A stretch of 7,519 nucleotides of DNA from Caldora sp. SIO3E6 (GTDB taxonomy: Bacteria; Cyanobacteriota; Cyanobacteriia; Cyanobacteriales; Coleofasciculaceae), in the NCBI GenBank assembly GCA_010672185.1, contig JAAHHL010000307.1, positions 1-7,519 of the forward strand, given 5' to 3'. Below the pieces are notes generated by a model. The model did not search any database and was not told where the DNA came from. It was given only the letters and a program-made list of their open reading frames with translations. Both the position numbers and the translations under genes were made by a program. Of this stretch, positions 1 to 6,254 are shown piece after piece (position 1 is the first letter of the stretch; every line of letters starts with the position of its first letter).

Positions 1-299
1 TCAATGGTTTTGCTGTCTGGGCTAAAACTTACGCTGAACACTGAACCGCTATGACCTTCAAGGGTATCTAACTTACTGCCGTCAGCTTGCCACAGTCGCA
101 CGGTTCCATCCTCTCCTGCTGAAGCAATAGTTTTGCCGTCTGGGCTGAAACTTACGCTCAAAACTGGACTGCTATGACCTTCAAGGGTAGCTAACTCGCT
201 ACCATCGGCTTGCCACAGTCGCACGGTTCTATCCTCTCCTGCTGAAGCAATGGTTTTGCCGTCTGGGCTGAAACTTACGCTCCAAACTAGACCGCTATG
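1..299 (-). repeat. Tandem WD40-coding repeats, 123-bp period
   Basis: Two full 41-codon units (299-177 and 176-54) and a partial third (53-1) follow each other with an exact 123-bp period. The first two differ at roughly 11 of 123 positions. Each reads as HS-x-x-V, SVSFSPD-G/S-KTI, ASAGED, TVRLWQADGS, TLEG, a textbook WD40 blade. Near-identity at DNA level indicates recent duplication or gene conversion. The third unit has ATT followed by GA (Asp or Glu) where the others have ATT GCT (Ala). Confidence 0.9.
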
Positions 300-3200
300 A
301 CCTTGTTGGATGAGGTTATGTGTTCTGATGCCGTAAACCACTTGGCGTAGAGCTGTGAGTGACCTGATTTTCGTGTCAGGTTCTAGCCAATTTTTCTCGG
401 CTAAAGCTCTGGCTTGACCCTCAGCCTGCAAGGCTGTCGTAAGGGCTTCAATTTCAAAACCGGAATTAAAAAAATTTTTAGCGTTTAGACTTTGGGCTAA
501 AACCTCAGCATTTTCTTTTCCCCTTTCTGCATTCCCGGCAGAGATAAATGCTCTCTTTGTTGAGATAGCTAAGAGAACTACTGCTGCCACTGCCCCCACT
601 AATGACCACTTCAACAGCCGTATCCGTCCTGCTTCTGCCTTTTCCGCTTTTGTCTTTGCCTCTTTGAATGCCTTGCTAAAATCAGCATTAAATTTCTGGC
701 GAATTGGTTCTACGAGATAATCGTGTACTAACTGATAACGGCCTTCTGGTTCCTGTCGCCAATGTATGACTAGACCGGAACCTATGAGGATGGGGAGAAG
801 AGGAGACGCGGTGACGTGGTGACGGGGAGACATGGAGATGGGTGTAAGATTTAAGTTGGATTCTAATTCGGCTTGAGTGCGGAGGGTTCGTCTCCCTTTC
901 TCATCGGTGAGGGAGGCTAAGATTTGCCATGCTATTGGGATGTTTTCTTCTCCACAGTCTGCGACTACCATGTTTAACCAGCGTTGAGCTAAAGTTGCTT
1001 TGGGATTGGAGCCTAGCTGCTGATATTGGCTGAGGGTGGTGATTTTTATTTTTTCCGCTTGTAATTGTGCTCCAACTATCTGCAATTCAATAGGACGTAC
1101 TTGCTTTAATTCTGTCGCTAAATCATTAACTAGGGCTGTAATTAACTTGTCCTCCAGCCGAAATTGGCTACGCTCTGTCAGTTTAGTAATTACAGTTCTT
1201 GCTGTTTCTGGTGAAAAGTTGCCCAAATAGTAACGTTGGTCTTTCCTGAGCAGATCGCTCTCTAAGCCTTCACTCTCAGCAAGCCTCTCAAACTCTAACA
1301 AATAATGTAGATAGTCCTCCCGCAGAGCTAGTATGACTTTGACAAAAGGTATTTCTTTTCCCTTGACACAGTCGAGTAAAAATTGATAGAGTTCATTACG
1401 CAGCGGTAGGTGTGAGCATACAAAAAAGAATTCCTCAAATTGGTCAAACACCAACACCGTTAACAAGTGTCTCTCGGCATTAGCTTGTAACTGAGTTCTA
1501 ATAGCTTCAATCGAATCAAGAGGAGTTGCTAACTCAATTCCTTTATAAATCCGTAGCGCTTCGGCCAACTCCTTCCCCAAAGCCTTCACCCAATCAGTAT
1601 AAATTGTGAGTTTTACAGGCAAAGTCAAGCGATCGCCAATTGCTTTTTTTCCCAGCACAGGAATCAATCCCGCACTAATCAAAGAACTCTTACCCACTCC
1701 CGATGGCCCGTAAAGGACAGTTAGTTTGTGTTGGGGTAAGGCAATGCGTTCATTAACTAAATACTCAATATCCTGCTTTCTGCCGAAAGGATAACCCGAC
1801 GAGATCCAAGAAGGAAAAAAAGTTATATCCCCCTTGTCTCCCTTGTCTCCTCTCTCTCTCCTCCCCGCGTATCCGTGTCTCCGCGTCCCCGCGTCTTCCA
1901 CCCCCGCGTCTTCATCAAACAGCACAGGTTGAAGTTGTCCTGCACCAATAAAGGCTCTTAACTGGAACTGTAATTCAATTGTTTGTTGTTTTTGCTTAAT
2001 CTCGAAGGCTTTGAGGTATTGTTTTTGGGAGAAATAAAGCGATCGCAATTTCGAAAGCAGTTTAACGTAAGTCAGCGGCTCAGATTGTGGTTGAGTTACT
2101 TTTATCCCCTTTTCTAAACAGTCAATAGCCTCCTGAGTTTGGTTAAGCTGTCGTAGCGCTTGAGCGAGAATAAGAAAGGGATGGGGGGATAAGACGTGGA
2201 GACGCGGAGACGCGGAGACACAGAGATGGGTGGATTGGGGAGATGTTTGTACAGATAGTGCTTGTTGGGCAAATTCTTTCGCTTGTTGCCATTGGTTAAA
2301 ATTGAGGGCAACTTCTGCTAGAAAACTGTAATCCTGAGCTAATTTACTTCTACCTCCTGCCTCCTCCTGCAACTTCAGAGATTTGTGAGCAATTCTTTCC
2401 AATTCATCCCAGTCTGCTAGTTGTCGCAGTACTTCACCTAAGTGGTTAATATATAGAGCCACTAAATCCTGCCGATGTGCCTCTTCAAAGCAGTTGATGG
2501 CTTGCCGAAAAGTTTCCTTCGCCTGTTGCCAGTAAGATTTACCGTCTGTTTTCTCCTGTTGAGCCTGACGGCAATAGCACCAACCTTGATGTAGCAGCAG
2601 TATTCCCCGCCATTCGGGAGATTTCATCTCGCCACACTGCTGATAATGTGCTAAAGCTTGCTCAATCTGATGGTTCGCATAGTCATCTCTACCTAAGATA
2701 AATTCTAGATTAGCCGCTAACTTCGGTACTAATTCTTTGCCGCTATCTGGCAAATCCTGTAAAGCCGATTCGATTTCTCGGCGATGAAAGTTACCAAGAA
2801 TTTCAGTATTAGAGACAAATTCCCCTGCTGTCAGAACCTCATTTAAAATCTGTTGGGTACTGTCAGAGAGAAAAACCATCAACTCAGTAGCAGTGAGGCG
2901 AAAGTTAAAAGTTGTACCCCAACTCCTAAAGTCAGGAACTAAACGAATCAGCAGATACAGAATCTGGTCATTTACCCACAATACTAGAGGAAAAGGAAAA
3001 CTCTTAGGAAACTCTTCCCGCATATTATTGGTAGAAGTCAGCAACTCCTCGATTGCTGCCACTGACTCTAAACCCAACACCATCACCGCCGCTGGTTTTT
3101 CCTGTCCTAAAGCTGCCACTAAAGTAGTATAAAGGGTTTGAACGGAAGGTTGCAGAGAAATTTCCTTAATGGGCAAAGAGCATTTTTCCTGCAACCTTTG

Positions 3201-3329
3201 TCTCAACTCCCCTTGCAGATGTCCATAATTACAACGAGCAAAAAAGAGGGCAAACTCTCCTTCAGAAGCTTCAATTGCCCAGGCTAACTCCTCTAGTACA
3301 TCATCATTCATGGTTAAGCTGTTAGGCAT
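1..3329 (-). CDS. nSTAND ATPase with TPR-like region, membrane segment and WD40 repeats (3' partial)
   Basis: The frame is open from ATG 3329 to the window edge, 1109 codons plus two bases, so the C-terminus is missing. Domains in order: residues about 10-170 are NTPase-like without a P-loop, with LVLWVND (115-121) and VPDFRSW (131-137); about 210-470 are helical TPR-like repeats; the nSTAND domain follows, with YPFGR (513-517), Walker A GPSGVGKSS (541-549), Walker B VLVFDQFEEFF (about 625-635) and VILALRED (665-672). YQLVHDYLVEPIR (865-877) is typical of the end of these NTPase modules. A hydrophobic stretch at about 905-923 is a likely membrane helix, and WD40 repeats begin at 1011. STAND proteins are ATP-driven signalling switches, with WD40 repeats usually acting as sensor or scaffold; the ligand and output are unknown. 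ATG 3311 is an alternative in-frame start, and neither start has a clear ribosome binding site. Three octamer-repeat tracts lie in the coding sequence. The ATPase gene upstream is probably a partner. Confidence 0.9.
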   Translation of the reverse strand, partial: MPNSLTMNDDVLEELAWAIEASEGEFALFFARCNYGHLQGELRQRLQEKCSLPIKEISLQPSVQTLYTTLVAALGQEKPAAVMVLGLESVAAIEELLTSTNNMREEFPKSFPFPLVLWVNDQILYLLIRLVPDFRSWGTTFNFRLTATELMVFLSDSTQQILNEVLTAGEFVSNTEILGNFHRREIESALQDLPDSGKELVPKLAANLEFILGRDDYANHQIEQALAHYQQCGEMKSPEWRGILLLHQGWCYCRQAQQEKTDGKSYWQQAKETFRQAINCFEEAHRQDLVALYINHLGEVLRQLADWDELERIAHKSLKLQEEAGGRSKLAQDYSFLAEVALNFNQWQQAKEFAQQALSVQTSPQSTHLCVSASPRLHVLSPHPFLILAQALRQLNQTQEAIDCLEKGIKVTQPQSEPLTYVKLLSKLRSLYFSQKQYLKAFEIKQKQQTIELQFQLRAFIGAGQLQPVLFDEDAGVEDAGTRRHGYAGRRERGDKGDKGDITFFPSWISSGYPFGRKQDIEYLVNERIALPQHKLTVLYGPSGVGKSSLISAGLIPVLGKKAIGDRLTLPVKLTIYTDWVKALGKELAEALRIYKGIELATPLDSIEAIRTQLQANAERHLLTVLVFDQFEEFFFVCSHLPLRNELYQFLLDCVKGKEIPFVKVILALREDYLHYLLEFERLAESEGLESDLLRKDQRYYLGNFSPETARTVITKLTERSQFRLEDKLITALVNDLATELKQVRPIELQIVGAQLQAEKIKITTLSQYQQLGSNPKATLAQRWLNMVVADCGEENIPIAWQILASLTDEKGRRTLRTQAELESNLNLTPISMSPRHHVTASPLLPILIGSGLVIHWRQEPEGRYQLVHDYLVEPIRQKFNADFSKAFKEAKTKAEKAEAGRIRLLKWSLVGAVAAVVLLAISTKRAFISAGNAERGKENAEVLAQSLNAKNFFNSGFEIEALTTALQAEGQARALAEKNWLEPDTKIRSLTALRQVVYGIRTHNLIQQGHSGLVWSVSFSPDGKTIASAGEDRTVRLWQADGSELATLEGHSSPVLSVSFSPDGKTIASAGEDGTVRLWQADGSKLDTLEGHSGSVFSVSFSPDSKTI
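802..841. repeat. In-frame octamer repeat tract C (GGAGACGC type)
   Basis: Five consecutive degenerate octamers on the + strand: GGAGACGC, GGTGACGT, GGTGACGG, GGAGACAT, GGAGATGG. Read on the minus strand they encode about residues 830-843 of the STAND protein (ISMSPRHHVTASP). They sit just before LLPILIGSGLVIHW, in what is normally a short loop before the terminal helices of the NTPase module. The reading frame is the same on both sides. Confidence 0.8.
1831..1911. repeat. In-frame octamer repeat tract B (opposite orientation)
   Basis: On the + strand this reads CCGCGTAT, CCGTGTCT, CCGCGTCC, CCGCGTCT (1865-1896), a short interruption, and CCGCGTCT (1904-1911), so it is inverted relative to the other two tracts. 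It is preceded by CT-rich sequence and two copies of CCCTTGTCT (1831-1848). The STAND gene reads it as a charged, low-complexity linker at about residues 473-500 (GVEDAGTRRHGYAG, then GDKGDKGD). This lies between the TPR-like region and the nSTAND domain. Confidence 0.8.
2190..2229. repeat. In-frame octamer repeat tract A (GGAGACGC type)
   Basis: On the + strand a degenerate unit (2190-2197) is followed by GGAGACGC, GGAGACGC, GGAGACAC and AGAGATGG. The STAND gene reads it on the other strand as CVSASPRLHV, about residues 367-380. It interrupts the TPR-like region between QQALSVQTS and FLILAQALRQL. The frame is preserved across the tract: the codons at 2243 and 2171 are in the same phase. Confidence 0.8.
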
Positions 3330-3427
3330 GAATTCACATCAGCTTCTTGTATTTTTACATTTCCTCAACAAAAGTTGGCGGTCATCCTTATACTTCTTAA
3401 CTTTGGACAAATTGCTCCCAAACCCTA

Positions 3428-3562
3428 TGTAGGGGCGGGTTCACCCGAAAGAAAGGCAACCACTCGATAATTTAACCAAACCCGCCCCACCGGCATTACC
3501 GGGGCGGGTTGAGCACATTGATTTGTCAATGTACTTACCGGATTGGTGAACCCGCCCCTACA
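3428..3562. mobile_element. 135-bp MITE-like element with perfect 18-bp terminal inverted repeats
   Basis: The left end, 3428-3445 (TGTAGGGGCGGGTTCACC), is the exact reverse complement of the right end, 3545-3562. The interior holds no gene but two further hairpins. If the outermost TGT/ACA bases are set aside, the termini are TA followed by GGGG..., which fits a TA target as used by IS630/Tc1-type transposases; this assignment is inference. The element fills most of the 287-bp gap between the ATPase gene and the STAND gene, where it may affect read-through. Sequence on either side within the gap shows nothing else recognisable. Confidence 0.65.
3479..3532. repeat. Nested hairpins inside the 135-bp element
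   Basis: AACCCGCCCC (3479-3488) pairs with GGGGCGGGTT (3501-3510) around a 12-base loop. ACATTGA (3515-3521) pairs with TCAATGT (3526-3532) around a TTTG loop. The first stem repeats the GGGGCGGGTT core of the element's own ends, so the element may have formed by internal duplication or by one copy inserting into another. The GC-rich stem could also slow or stop transcription arriving from the ATPase gene, although no U-run follows. Confidence 0.55.
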
Positions 3563-3616
3563 GAATACATAATTTACTAAGATTAACTTATTCTGCAGTT
3601 ACTGCAAGATTTAAGC

Positions 3617-4930
3617 TTAGGATGGAAATGAATGAACCTCTGCTAAAACAGGATTAATATCAAACCACAAGTCTCCCAAATCATTACGGTATTCAAACAC
3701 AAACATACTTCGTAATAGGGTTTGATATTCCTCTTCCCCAGTTACTTTTTTAGTTTGTGCAACTTTTTCCAATAGTTCCCATTCATCCGGAGTAATGGCT
3801 AAAGTGAACTGATTGGCCTCTTCTCGAATGACTATTTCCAGTCTATTCCTGTCAATAGGTAAGATTTTTCGCTTACGCAAACAGGTGTGAAGTAAGTTCA
3901 GCAAATTACGTACATGACCACCGCTAACTCGACATAATCTGTCTAGGGTTGCTGGAGAATCAAACACCTCTGTAACTAAGTTTAACCGCTCTTTGGGCAA
4001 TTGATCGGGGAATGCTCTGGCTAAAACCATTTGCCGCAATAATTCTAATCCTGCTTCCGAGTCGCTACCGTCTCGCTTTCTCACTGGCACCATAGGCAAA
4101 ACCGAAGGGTTGATGCCACCTCCTAGGCGATGTTTTAGTGCCTCCCGTTCGTTAGAGAAAGCTAAAACTAAAGGAATGGTATAAACTACATGGCAATGCA
4201 GACTGCGTAGTTGCTCACCTCGATTAACAAATAAATATTCTGGTAAACTCTTACCTGAGACATGAGTACGATCACCTACCCGGTCTAAGTTATCAACAAT
4301 TACCACTAGTCCTGCTTGACTACGCTGTTGTAGTATTTTCTCTGCTGGTTCTAGCAGGTCTTGATTAATGGCTTTGAGCAAATTCTCGGTTTTGGGTTCT
4401 AGGTACTGCCTTAATCGGGAACGTACTTGGGGACTCTCCTTCGCTTTGGCGGTAATTTTACCAATACCCAAGGATAATTCCGCTTGTCCCTCCAATTTGA
4501 CAGGAGTTTGTAAGAAATCACCACATTCTTGCAAGAGGTTGGTAAAGTATCCCCCTTGAGGATTAATATTAACCGCTTCCAAGCTTTCACTTACTCGACG
4601 AGCGATCGCCAGTAAAATATCACTAATATCCAAATCCACCATATCCAAATCTTGGGAGGATTCAAAATAAACGACATGAAACCCTTCTTGTTCAAGTTGA
4701 GTTTTTAACCGCAACAGTTCAGTAGACTTACCACAGCCAATATGTCCAGTAAATAGCTGACAGGTGTAATCCGGAGACATCAAGCAGATAGTCTCCCCCA
4801 ACTCCTCTAGGATTTCCGTACCTCGCACCCCAGAAAAATCAATATAATATTGCTGATCTTCAGGATTTTCCAGTCTTAACACCTTACTAGGGTTACAAGC
4901 TCGAAAAAATCGCCGTAAATCTGGTTTCAT
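3617..4930 (-). CDS. P-loop ATPase of the AAA/STAND-like superfamily
   Basis: This is a complete 437-residue soluble ATPase. Walker A is GHIGCGKST (62-70), Walker B is LVVIVDNLDR (208-217), and HVVYTIP (247-253) follows as a likely sensor-1 strand. GGHVRNLLNLL (337-347) resembles a sensor-2/lid helix. The C-terminus (about 380-437, ending LWFDINPVLAEV) looks like a winged-helix domain. The N-terminus carries YYIDFSGVRG (28-37) and CQLFTGH just before the P-loop. No membrane segment is visible. I recognise this as the type often annotated only as ATP-binding protein in cyanobacteria, but no specific function is established. It lies 287 bp upstream of the STAND-WD40 gene on the same strand with a repeat element between, so the two were probably co-transcribed before the insertion and may still be. 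ATG 4930 is preceded directly by GAGG, with an AGGTAG slightly upstream. Confidence 0.88.
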   Translation of the reverse strand: MKPDLRRFFRACNPSKVLRLENPEDQQYYIDFSGVRGTEILEELGETICLMSPDYTCQLFTGHIGCGKSTELLRLKTQLEQEGFHVVYFESSQDLDMVDLDISDILLAIARRVSESLEAVNINPQGGYFTNLLQECGDFLQTPVKLEGQAELSLGIGKITAKAKESPQVRSRLRQYLEPKTENLLKAINQDLLEPAEKILQQRSQAGLVVIVDNLDRVGDRTHVSGKSLPEYLFVNRGEQLRSLHCHVVYTIPLVLAFSNEREALKHRLGGGINPSVLPMVPVRKRDGSDSEAGLELLRQMVLARAFPDQLPKERLNLVTEVFDSPATLDRLCRVSGGHVRNLLNLLHTCLRKRKILPIDRNRLEIVIREEANQFTLAITPDEWELLEKVAQTKKVTGEEEYQTLLRSMFVFEYRNDLGDLWFDINPVLAEVHSFPS

Positions 4931-5036
4931 CCTCAGCTACCTATGGTTAATATGCCGTTACGGTGTCTAAATCCTTAAGAGAAAGCCTGTCGATCATTTA
5001 TTGATTGATAGAGTATTACCTAGCTCAGGCACTAGT

Positions 5037-5044
5037 GCGATCGC
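5037..5044. other. HIP1 octamer in intergenic DNA
   Basis: GCGATCGC is the highly iterated palindrome of many cyanobacterial genomes. Other copies in this window are at 1629, 2039, 4602 and 5713, all within genes. It supports the cyanobacterial assignment; no local function is implied. Confidence 0.8.
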
Positions 5045-5103
5045 TTAATAAGGGGATGTTGAAGCAGTTACTTGCTCTTAAAGGAAGTTAATCAAACCTG
5101 TAA

Positions 5104-5132
5104 ATCATACCAAATCAGCTTGACAAAATCAA
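5104..5132 (-). promoter_or_regulatory. Candidate sigma-70-type promoter for the ATPase gene
   Basis: On the minus strand TTGATT (5132-5127) and TATGAT (5109-5104) are separated by exactly 17 bp. Both are close to the consensus -35 and -10 boxes. Transcription would start near 5097, giving a leader of about 165 bases before ATG 4930. The rest of the 255-bp gap between the HEPN stop and this gene shows only a HIP1 site. The call rests on pattern alone. Confidence 0.3.
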
Positions 5133-5185
5133 ACTCATTGCATCAGGAACTCCATTGGCAAGATTGTTGGGTGGTAGCCTACGAG

Positions 5186-5581
5186 TTAGGGTGATGGTGG
5201 TGGAAGTGAATCGATATTAGCCAAGGCAAAATTGAGAACAGCTTCAGCACGGGATATGATTTGTTCTGCTTCGGTTTCTGTAATGTTGGGTTCGAGATCA
5301 TAATCAGCACGCAGACGAGTTCTTTCTGCATCAATCAGGTAGCGGTGATATTCAACAGGAATACGTCGAGTACGGGCAAATTTTTGGCCAAAAGCAGCAA
5401 TAACAGCTGAATGCCGAGCGTAAGACAGGTTTTCTCCTTCAAGGAAAGCTGTGGCAATATAAAACAGAGTATAATAGGCACGAGATGCAGCAAATTCTGC
5501 AAATCCAGTATTGTTTAATTCTTTGGCTGCTTGCAGACTACGGTTAGCCTTATTTAGGAATCTCTCTTGTTCTGGAGTCAT
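5186..5581 (-). CDS. HEPN-domain protein, likely toxin of an MNT/HEPN pair
   Basis: This 131-residue, mostly helical protein matches the HEPN family (nucleotidyltransferase partner type). It has SRAYYTLFY (33-41), HSAVIAAFG (57-65) and RLRADYDL (89-96). HEPN toxins cleave RNA through an R-x4-6-H motif; the nearest match here is R73-IPVEY-H79-R-Y81, that is R-x5-H-x-Y, close to the RX4HXY motif of HepT, whose Tyr is adenylylated by its MNT partner. Whether R73/H79 are catalytic is uncertain, because this branch of the family often lacks an obvious motif. The start ATG (5581) overlaps the MNT stop as ATGA, with AAGGGG about 8 bases upstream as a good ribosome binding site, so the two are translationally coupled. 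The C-terminus ends in a proline-rich tail (LPPPSP). It could instead be an accessory substrate-binding protein rather than a toxin. Confidence 0.85.
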   Translation of the reverse strand: MTPEQERFLNKANRSLQAAKELNNTGFAEFAASRAYYTLFYIATAFLEGENLSYARHSAVIAAFGQKFARTRRIPVEYHRYLIDAERTRLRADYDLEPNITETEAEQIISRAEAVLNFALANIDSLPPPSP

Positions 5582-5898
5582 AAGATGACCCCTTCTTGGC
5601 GGATATTGCGGAAGAAGGCGGTATTTTGAGATTGAACTTGTTCGTGAGTGGCAAAAGCACAGCTAATCAAGACATTATATTCTAGGCAGAGATTGGCAAT
5701 GAGATGAGATATGCGATCGCTTTCTTGGGAGTAGACAAAGGAATGTTTAAGGACAATTAAAATATCGATATCAGAATCAAGCTTAGCGTCACCTCTGGCT
5801 TGAGAACCAAAGAGAATAATTCGGTCTAATTGTTCTTCGTAAAGGGTTGTCAGTCCCTGATAGATTTGGTTAAGGATAGTTTGGATGGGAATGTTCAT
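5578..5898 (-). CDS. Minimal nucleotidyltransferase (MNT), likely antitoxin of an MNT/HEPN pair
   Basis: This 106-residue protein is a short polymerase-beta-like nucleotidyltransferase. GSQARGDAKLDSDID (31-45) fits the MNT signature G-S-x10-D-x-D exactly, with D43 and D45 as metal ligands and G31/S32 binding the nucleotide. ILIVL (46-50) is the following strand. In the third-acid position, around YNVLISC (74-80), no Asp is apparent, so activity may be altered; relatives I recall often read similarly. In characterised HepT/MntA systems the MNT protein neutralises the HEPN toxin by adding AMP to it. The gene precedes the HEPN gene and overlaps it by 4 bp. The ATG at 5898 has no Shine-Dalgarno sequence; instead a degenerate heptamer array begins a few bases upstream. 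Confidence 0.88.
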   Translation of the reverse strand: MNIPIQTILNQIYQGLTTLYEEQLDRIILFGSQARGDAKLDSDIDILIVLKHSFVYSQESDRISHLIANLCLEYNVLISCAFATHEQVQSQNTAFFRNIRQEGVIL

Positions 5899-5904
5899 TA
5901 AAGT

Positions 5905-5957
5905 TAGGTGGCAGTATTAGGTGTTAGTTACTAGGTTAGTATTGTGGAACTGGCATC
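5905..5957. repeat. Degenerate heptamer array plus 25-bp shared sequence upstream of the MNT gene
   Basis: From 5905, AGGT-type units recur (TTAGGTGG, TTAGGTGT, CTAGGTTAG), a decayed version of the cleaner heptamer array in front of uma2. Bases 5933-5957 match 6956-6980 in 23 of 25 positions and in the same orientation. The block begins six bases upstream of the MNT start codon and therefore forms its leader or promoter region. Confidence 0.6.
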
Positions 5958-6014
5958 TTGCCAGTTTTAAGATTATGGGATAGAAATTGAGACAGGCTAG
6001 AAGCCTATTCCACA
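5943..6014. mobile_element. 72-bp imperfect inverted-repeat element
   Basis: The left arm 5943-5964 (TGTGGAACTGGCATCTTGCC...) and the reverse complement of the right arm 5993-6014 agree at 17 of 22 positions, with the outer seven bases TGTGGAA perfect. Nothing is encoded in the 28-base centre. Short elements of this shape are common in cyanobacterial intergenic DNA. The copy looks aged. Part of the left arm recurs near 6966, suggesting a second remnant. Confidence 0.5.
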
Positions 6015-6069
6015 TTGATTGTCTCCACTAGCTAGGGCTTGCTGAATAAGTCGATTGACGCAGGTTTTG

Positions 6070-6104
6070 AAGTAATAAGTAATAAGTAATAAGTAATAAG
6101 TAAT
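6070..6104. repeat. AAGTAAT heptamer repeat, five copies
   Basis: Five perfect tandem copies of AAGTAAT, followed by a partial AAGT. This is the classic short tandemly repeated repetitive (STRR) type with a 7-bp unit, here lying inside the 210-bp MITE. Perfect copies imply recent expansion or ongoing copy-number change. Confidence 0.9.
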
Positions 6105-6135
6105 AAGTTAAGAGTTCAGGAGGAATTTTCTGGTA

Positions 6136-6181
6136 AAAGTGCAAGGTTTTTGAACTAAAAAATGCCATTTCCTTGCACTTT
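6136..6181. repeat. 11-bp inverted repeat inside the MITE
   Basis: AAAGTGCAAGG (6136-6146) and CCTTGCACTTT (6171-6181) are perfect inverted repeats around a 24-base loop. They may be the ends of an older nested element or a structural part of the MITE. Confidence 0.6.
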
Positions 6182-6254
6182 GGCTAGACTGAAAACGATT
6201 GAAAAGCTTGTCTGGCATGGCTTCCACAGTTATTCAGCAAACCCTAGCTAAGTA

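Larger units (their letters stand above)
6029..6250. mobile_element. 210-bp MITE with TAGCTA on both flanks
   Basis: GGGCTTGCTGAATAA (6035-6049) and TTATTCAGCAAACCC (6230-6244) are terminal inverted repeats with a single mismatch. TAGCTA sits immediately outside each end (6029-6034 and 6245-6250), consistent with a target-site duplication; because TAGCTA is a palindrome it can also be counted as repeat arm. The interior of the 210-bp element has no coding capacity but holds five AAGTAAT heptamers and an 11-bp stem. This points to a non-autonomous transposable element mobilised by a related transposase elsewhere. It makes up most of the gap upstream of the MNT gene. Confidence 0.7.

Noticed and set aside
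1..5. End of the STAND gene at the window edge (TCA read as a TGA stop)
   Set aside because: In the WD40 frame the last bases are ATT GA, so TGA is out of frame and the gene continues beyond the window.
780..850. Frameshift or pseudogene break in the STAND gene
   Set aside because: The low-complexity peptide looked like a frame change, but codon phase before (851) and after (761) the tract agrees. The same check held at the other two tracts.
1036..1230. 64-codon plus-strand open frame
   Set aside because: It is antisense to the well-supported STAND gene and has no recognisable motif.
2114..2311. 65-codon minus-strand open frame
   Set aside because: It lies in another frame of the STAND gene and is open mainly because the octamer tract at 2190-2229 has no stops in any frame.
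2893..3132. 79-codon plus-strand open frame
   Set aside because: It is antisense to the N-terminal domain of the STAND gene, has biased low-quality composition and matches no family I recognise.
4368..4559. 63-codon plus-strand open frame
   Set aside because: It is antisense to the ATPase gene; the ATPase frame carries Walker motifs and explains the coding signal.
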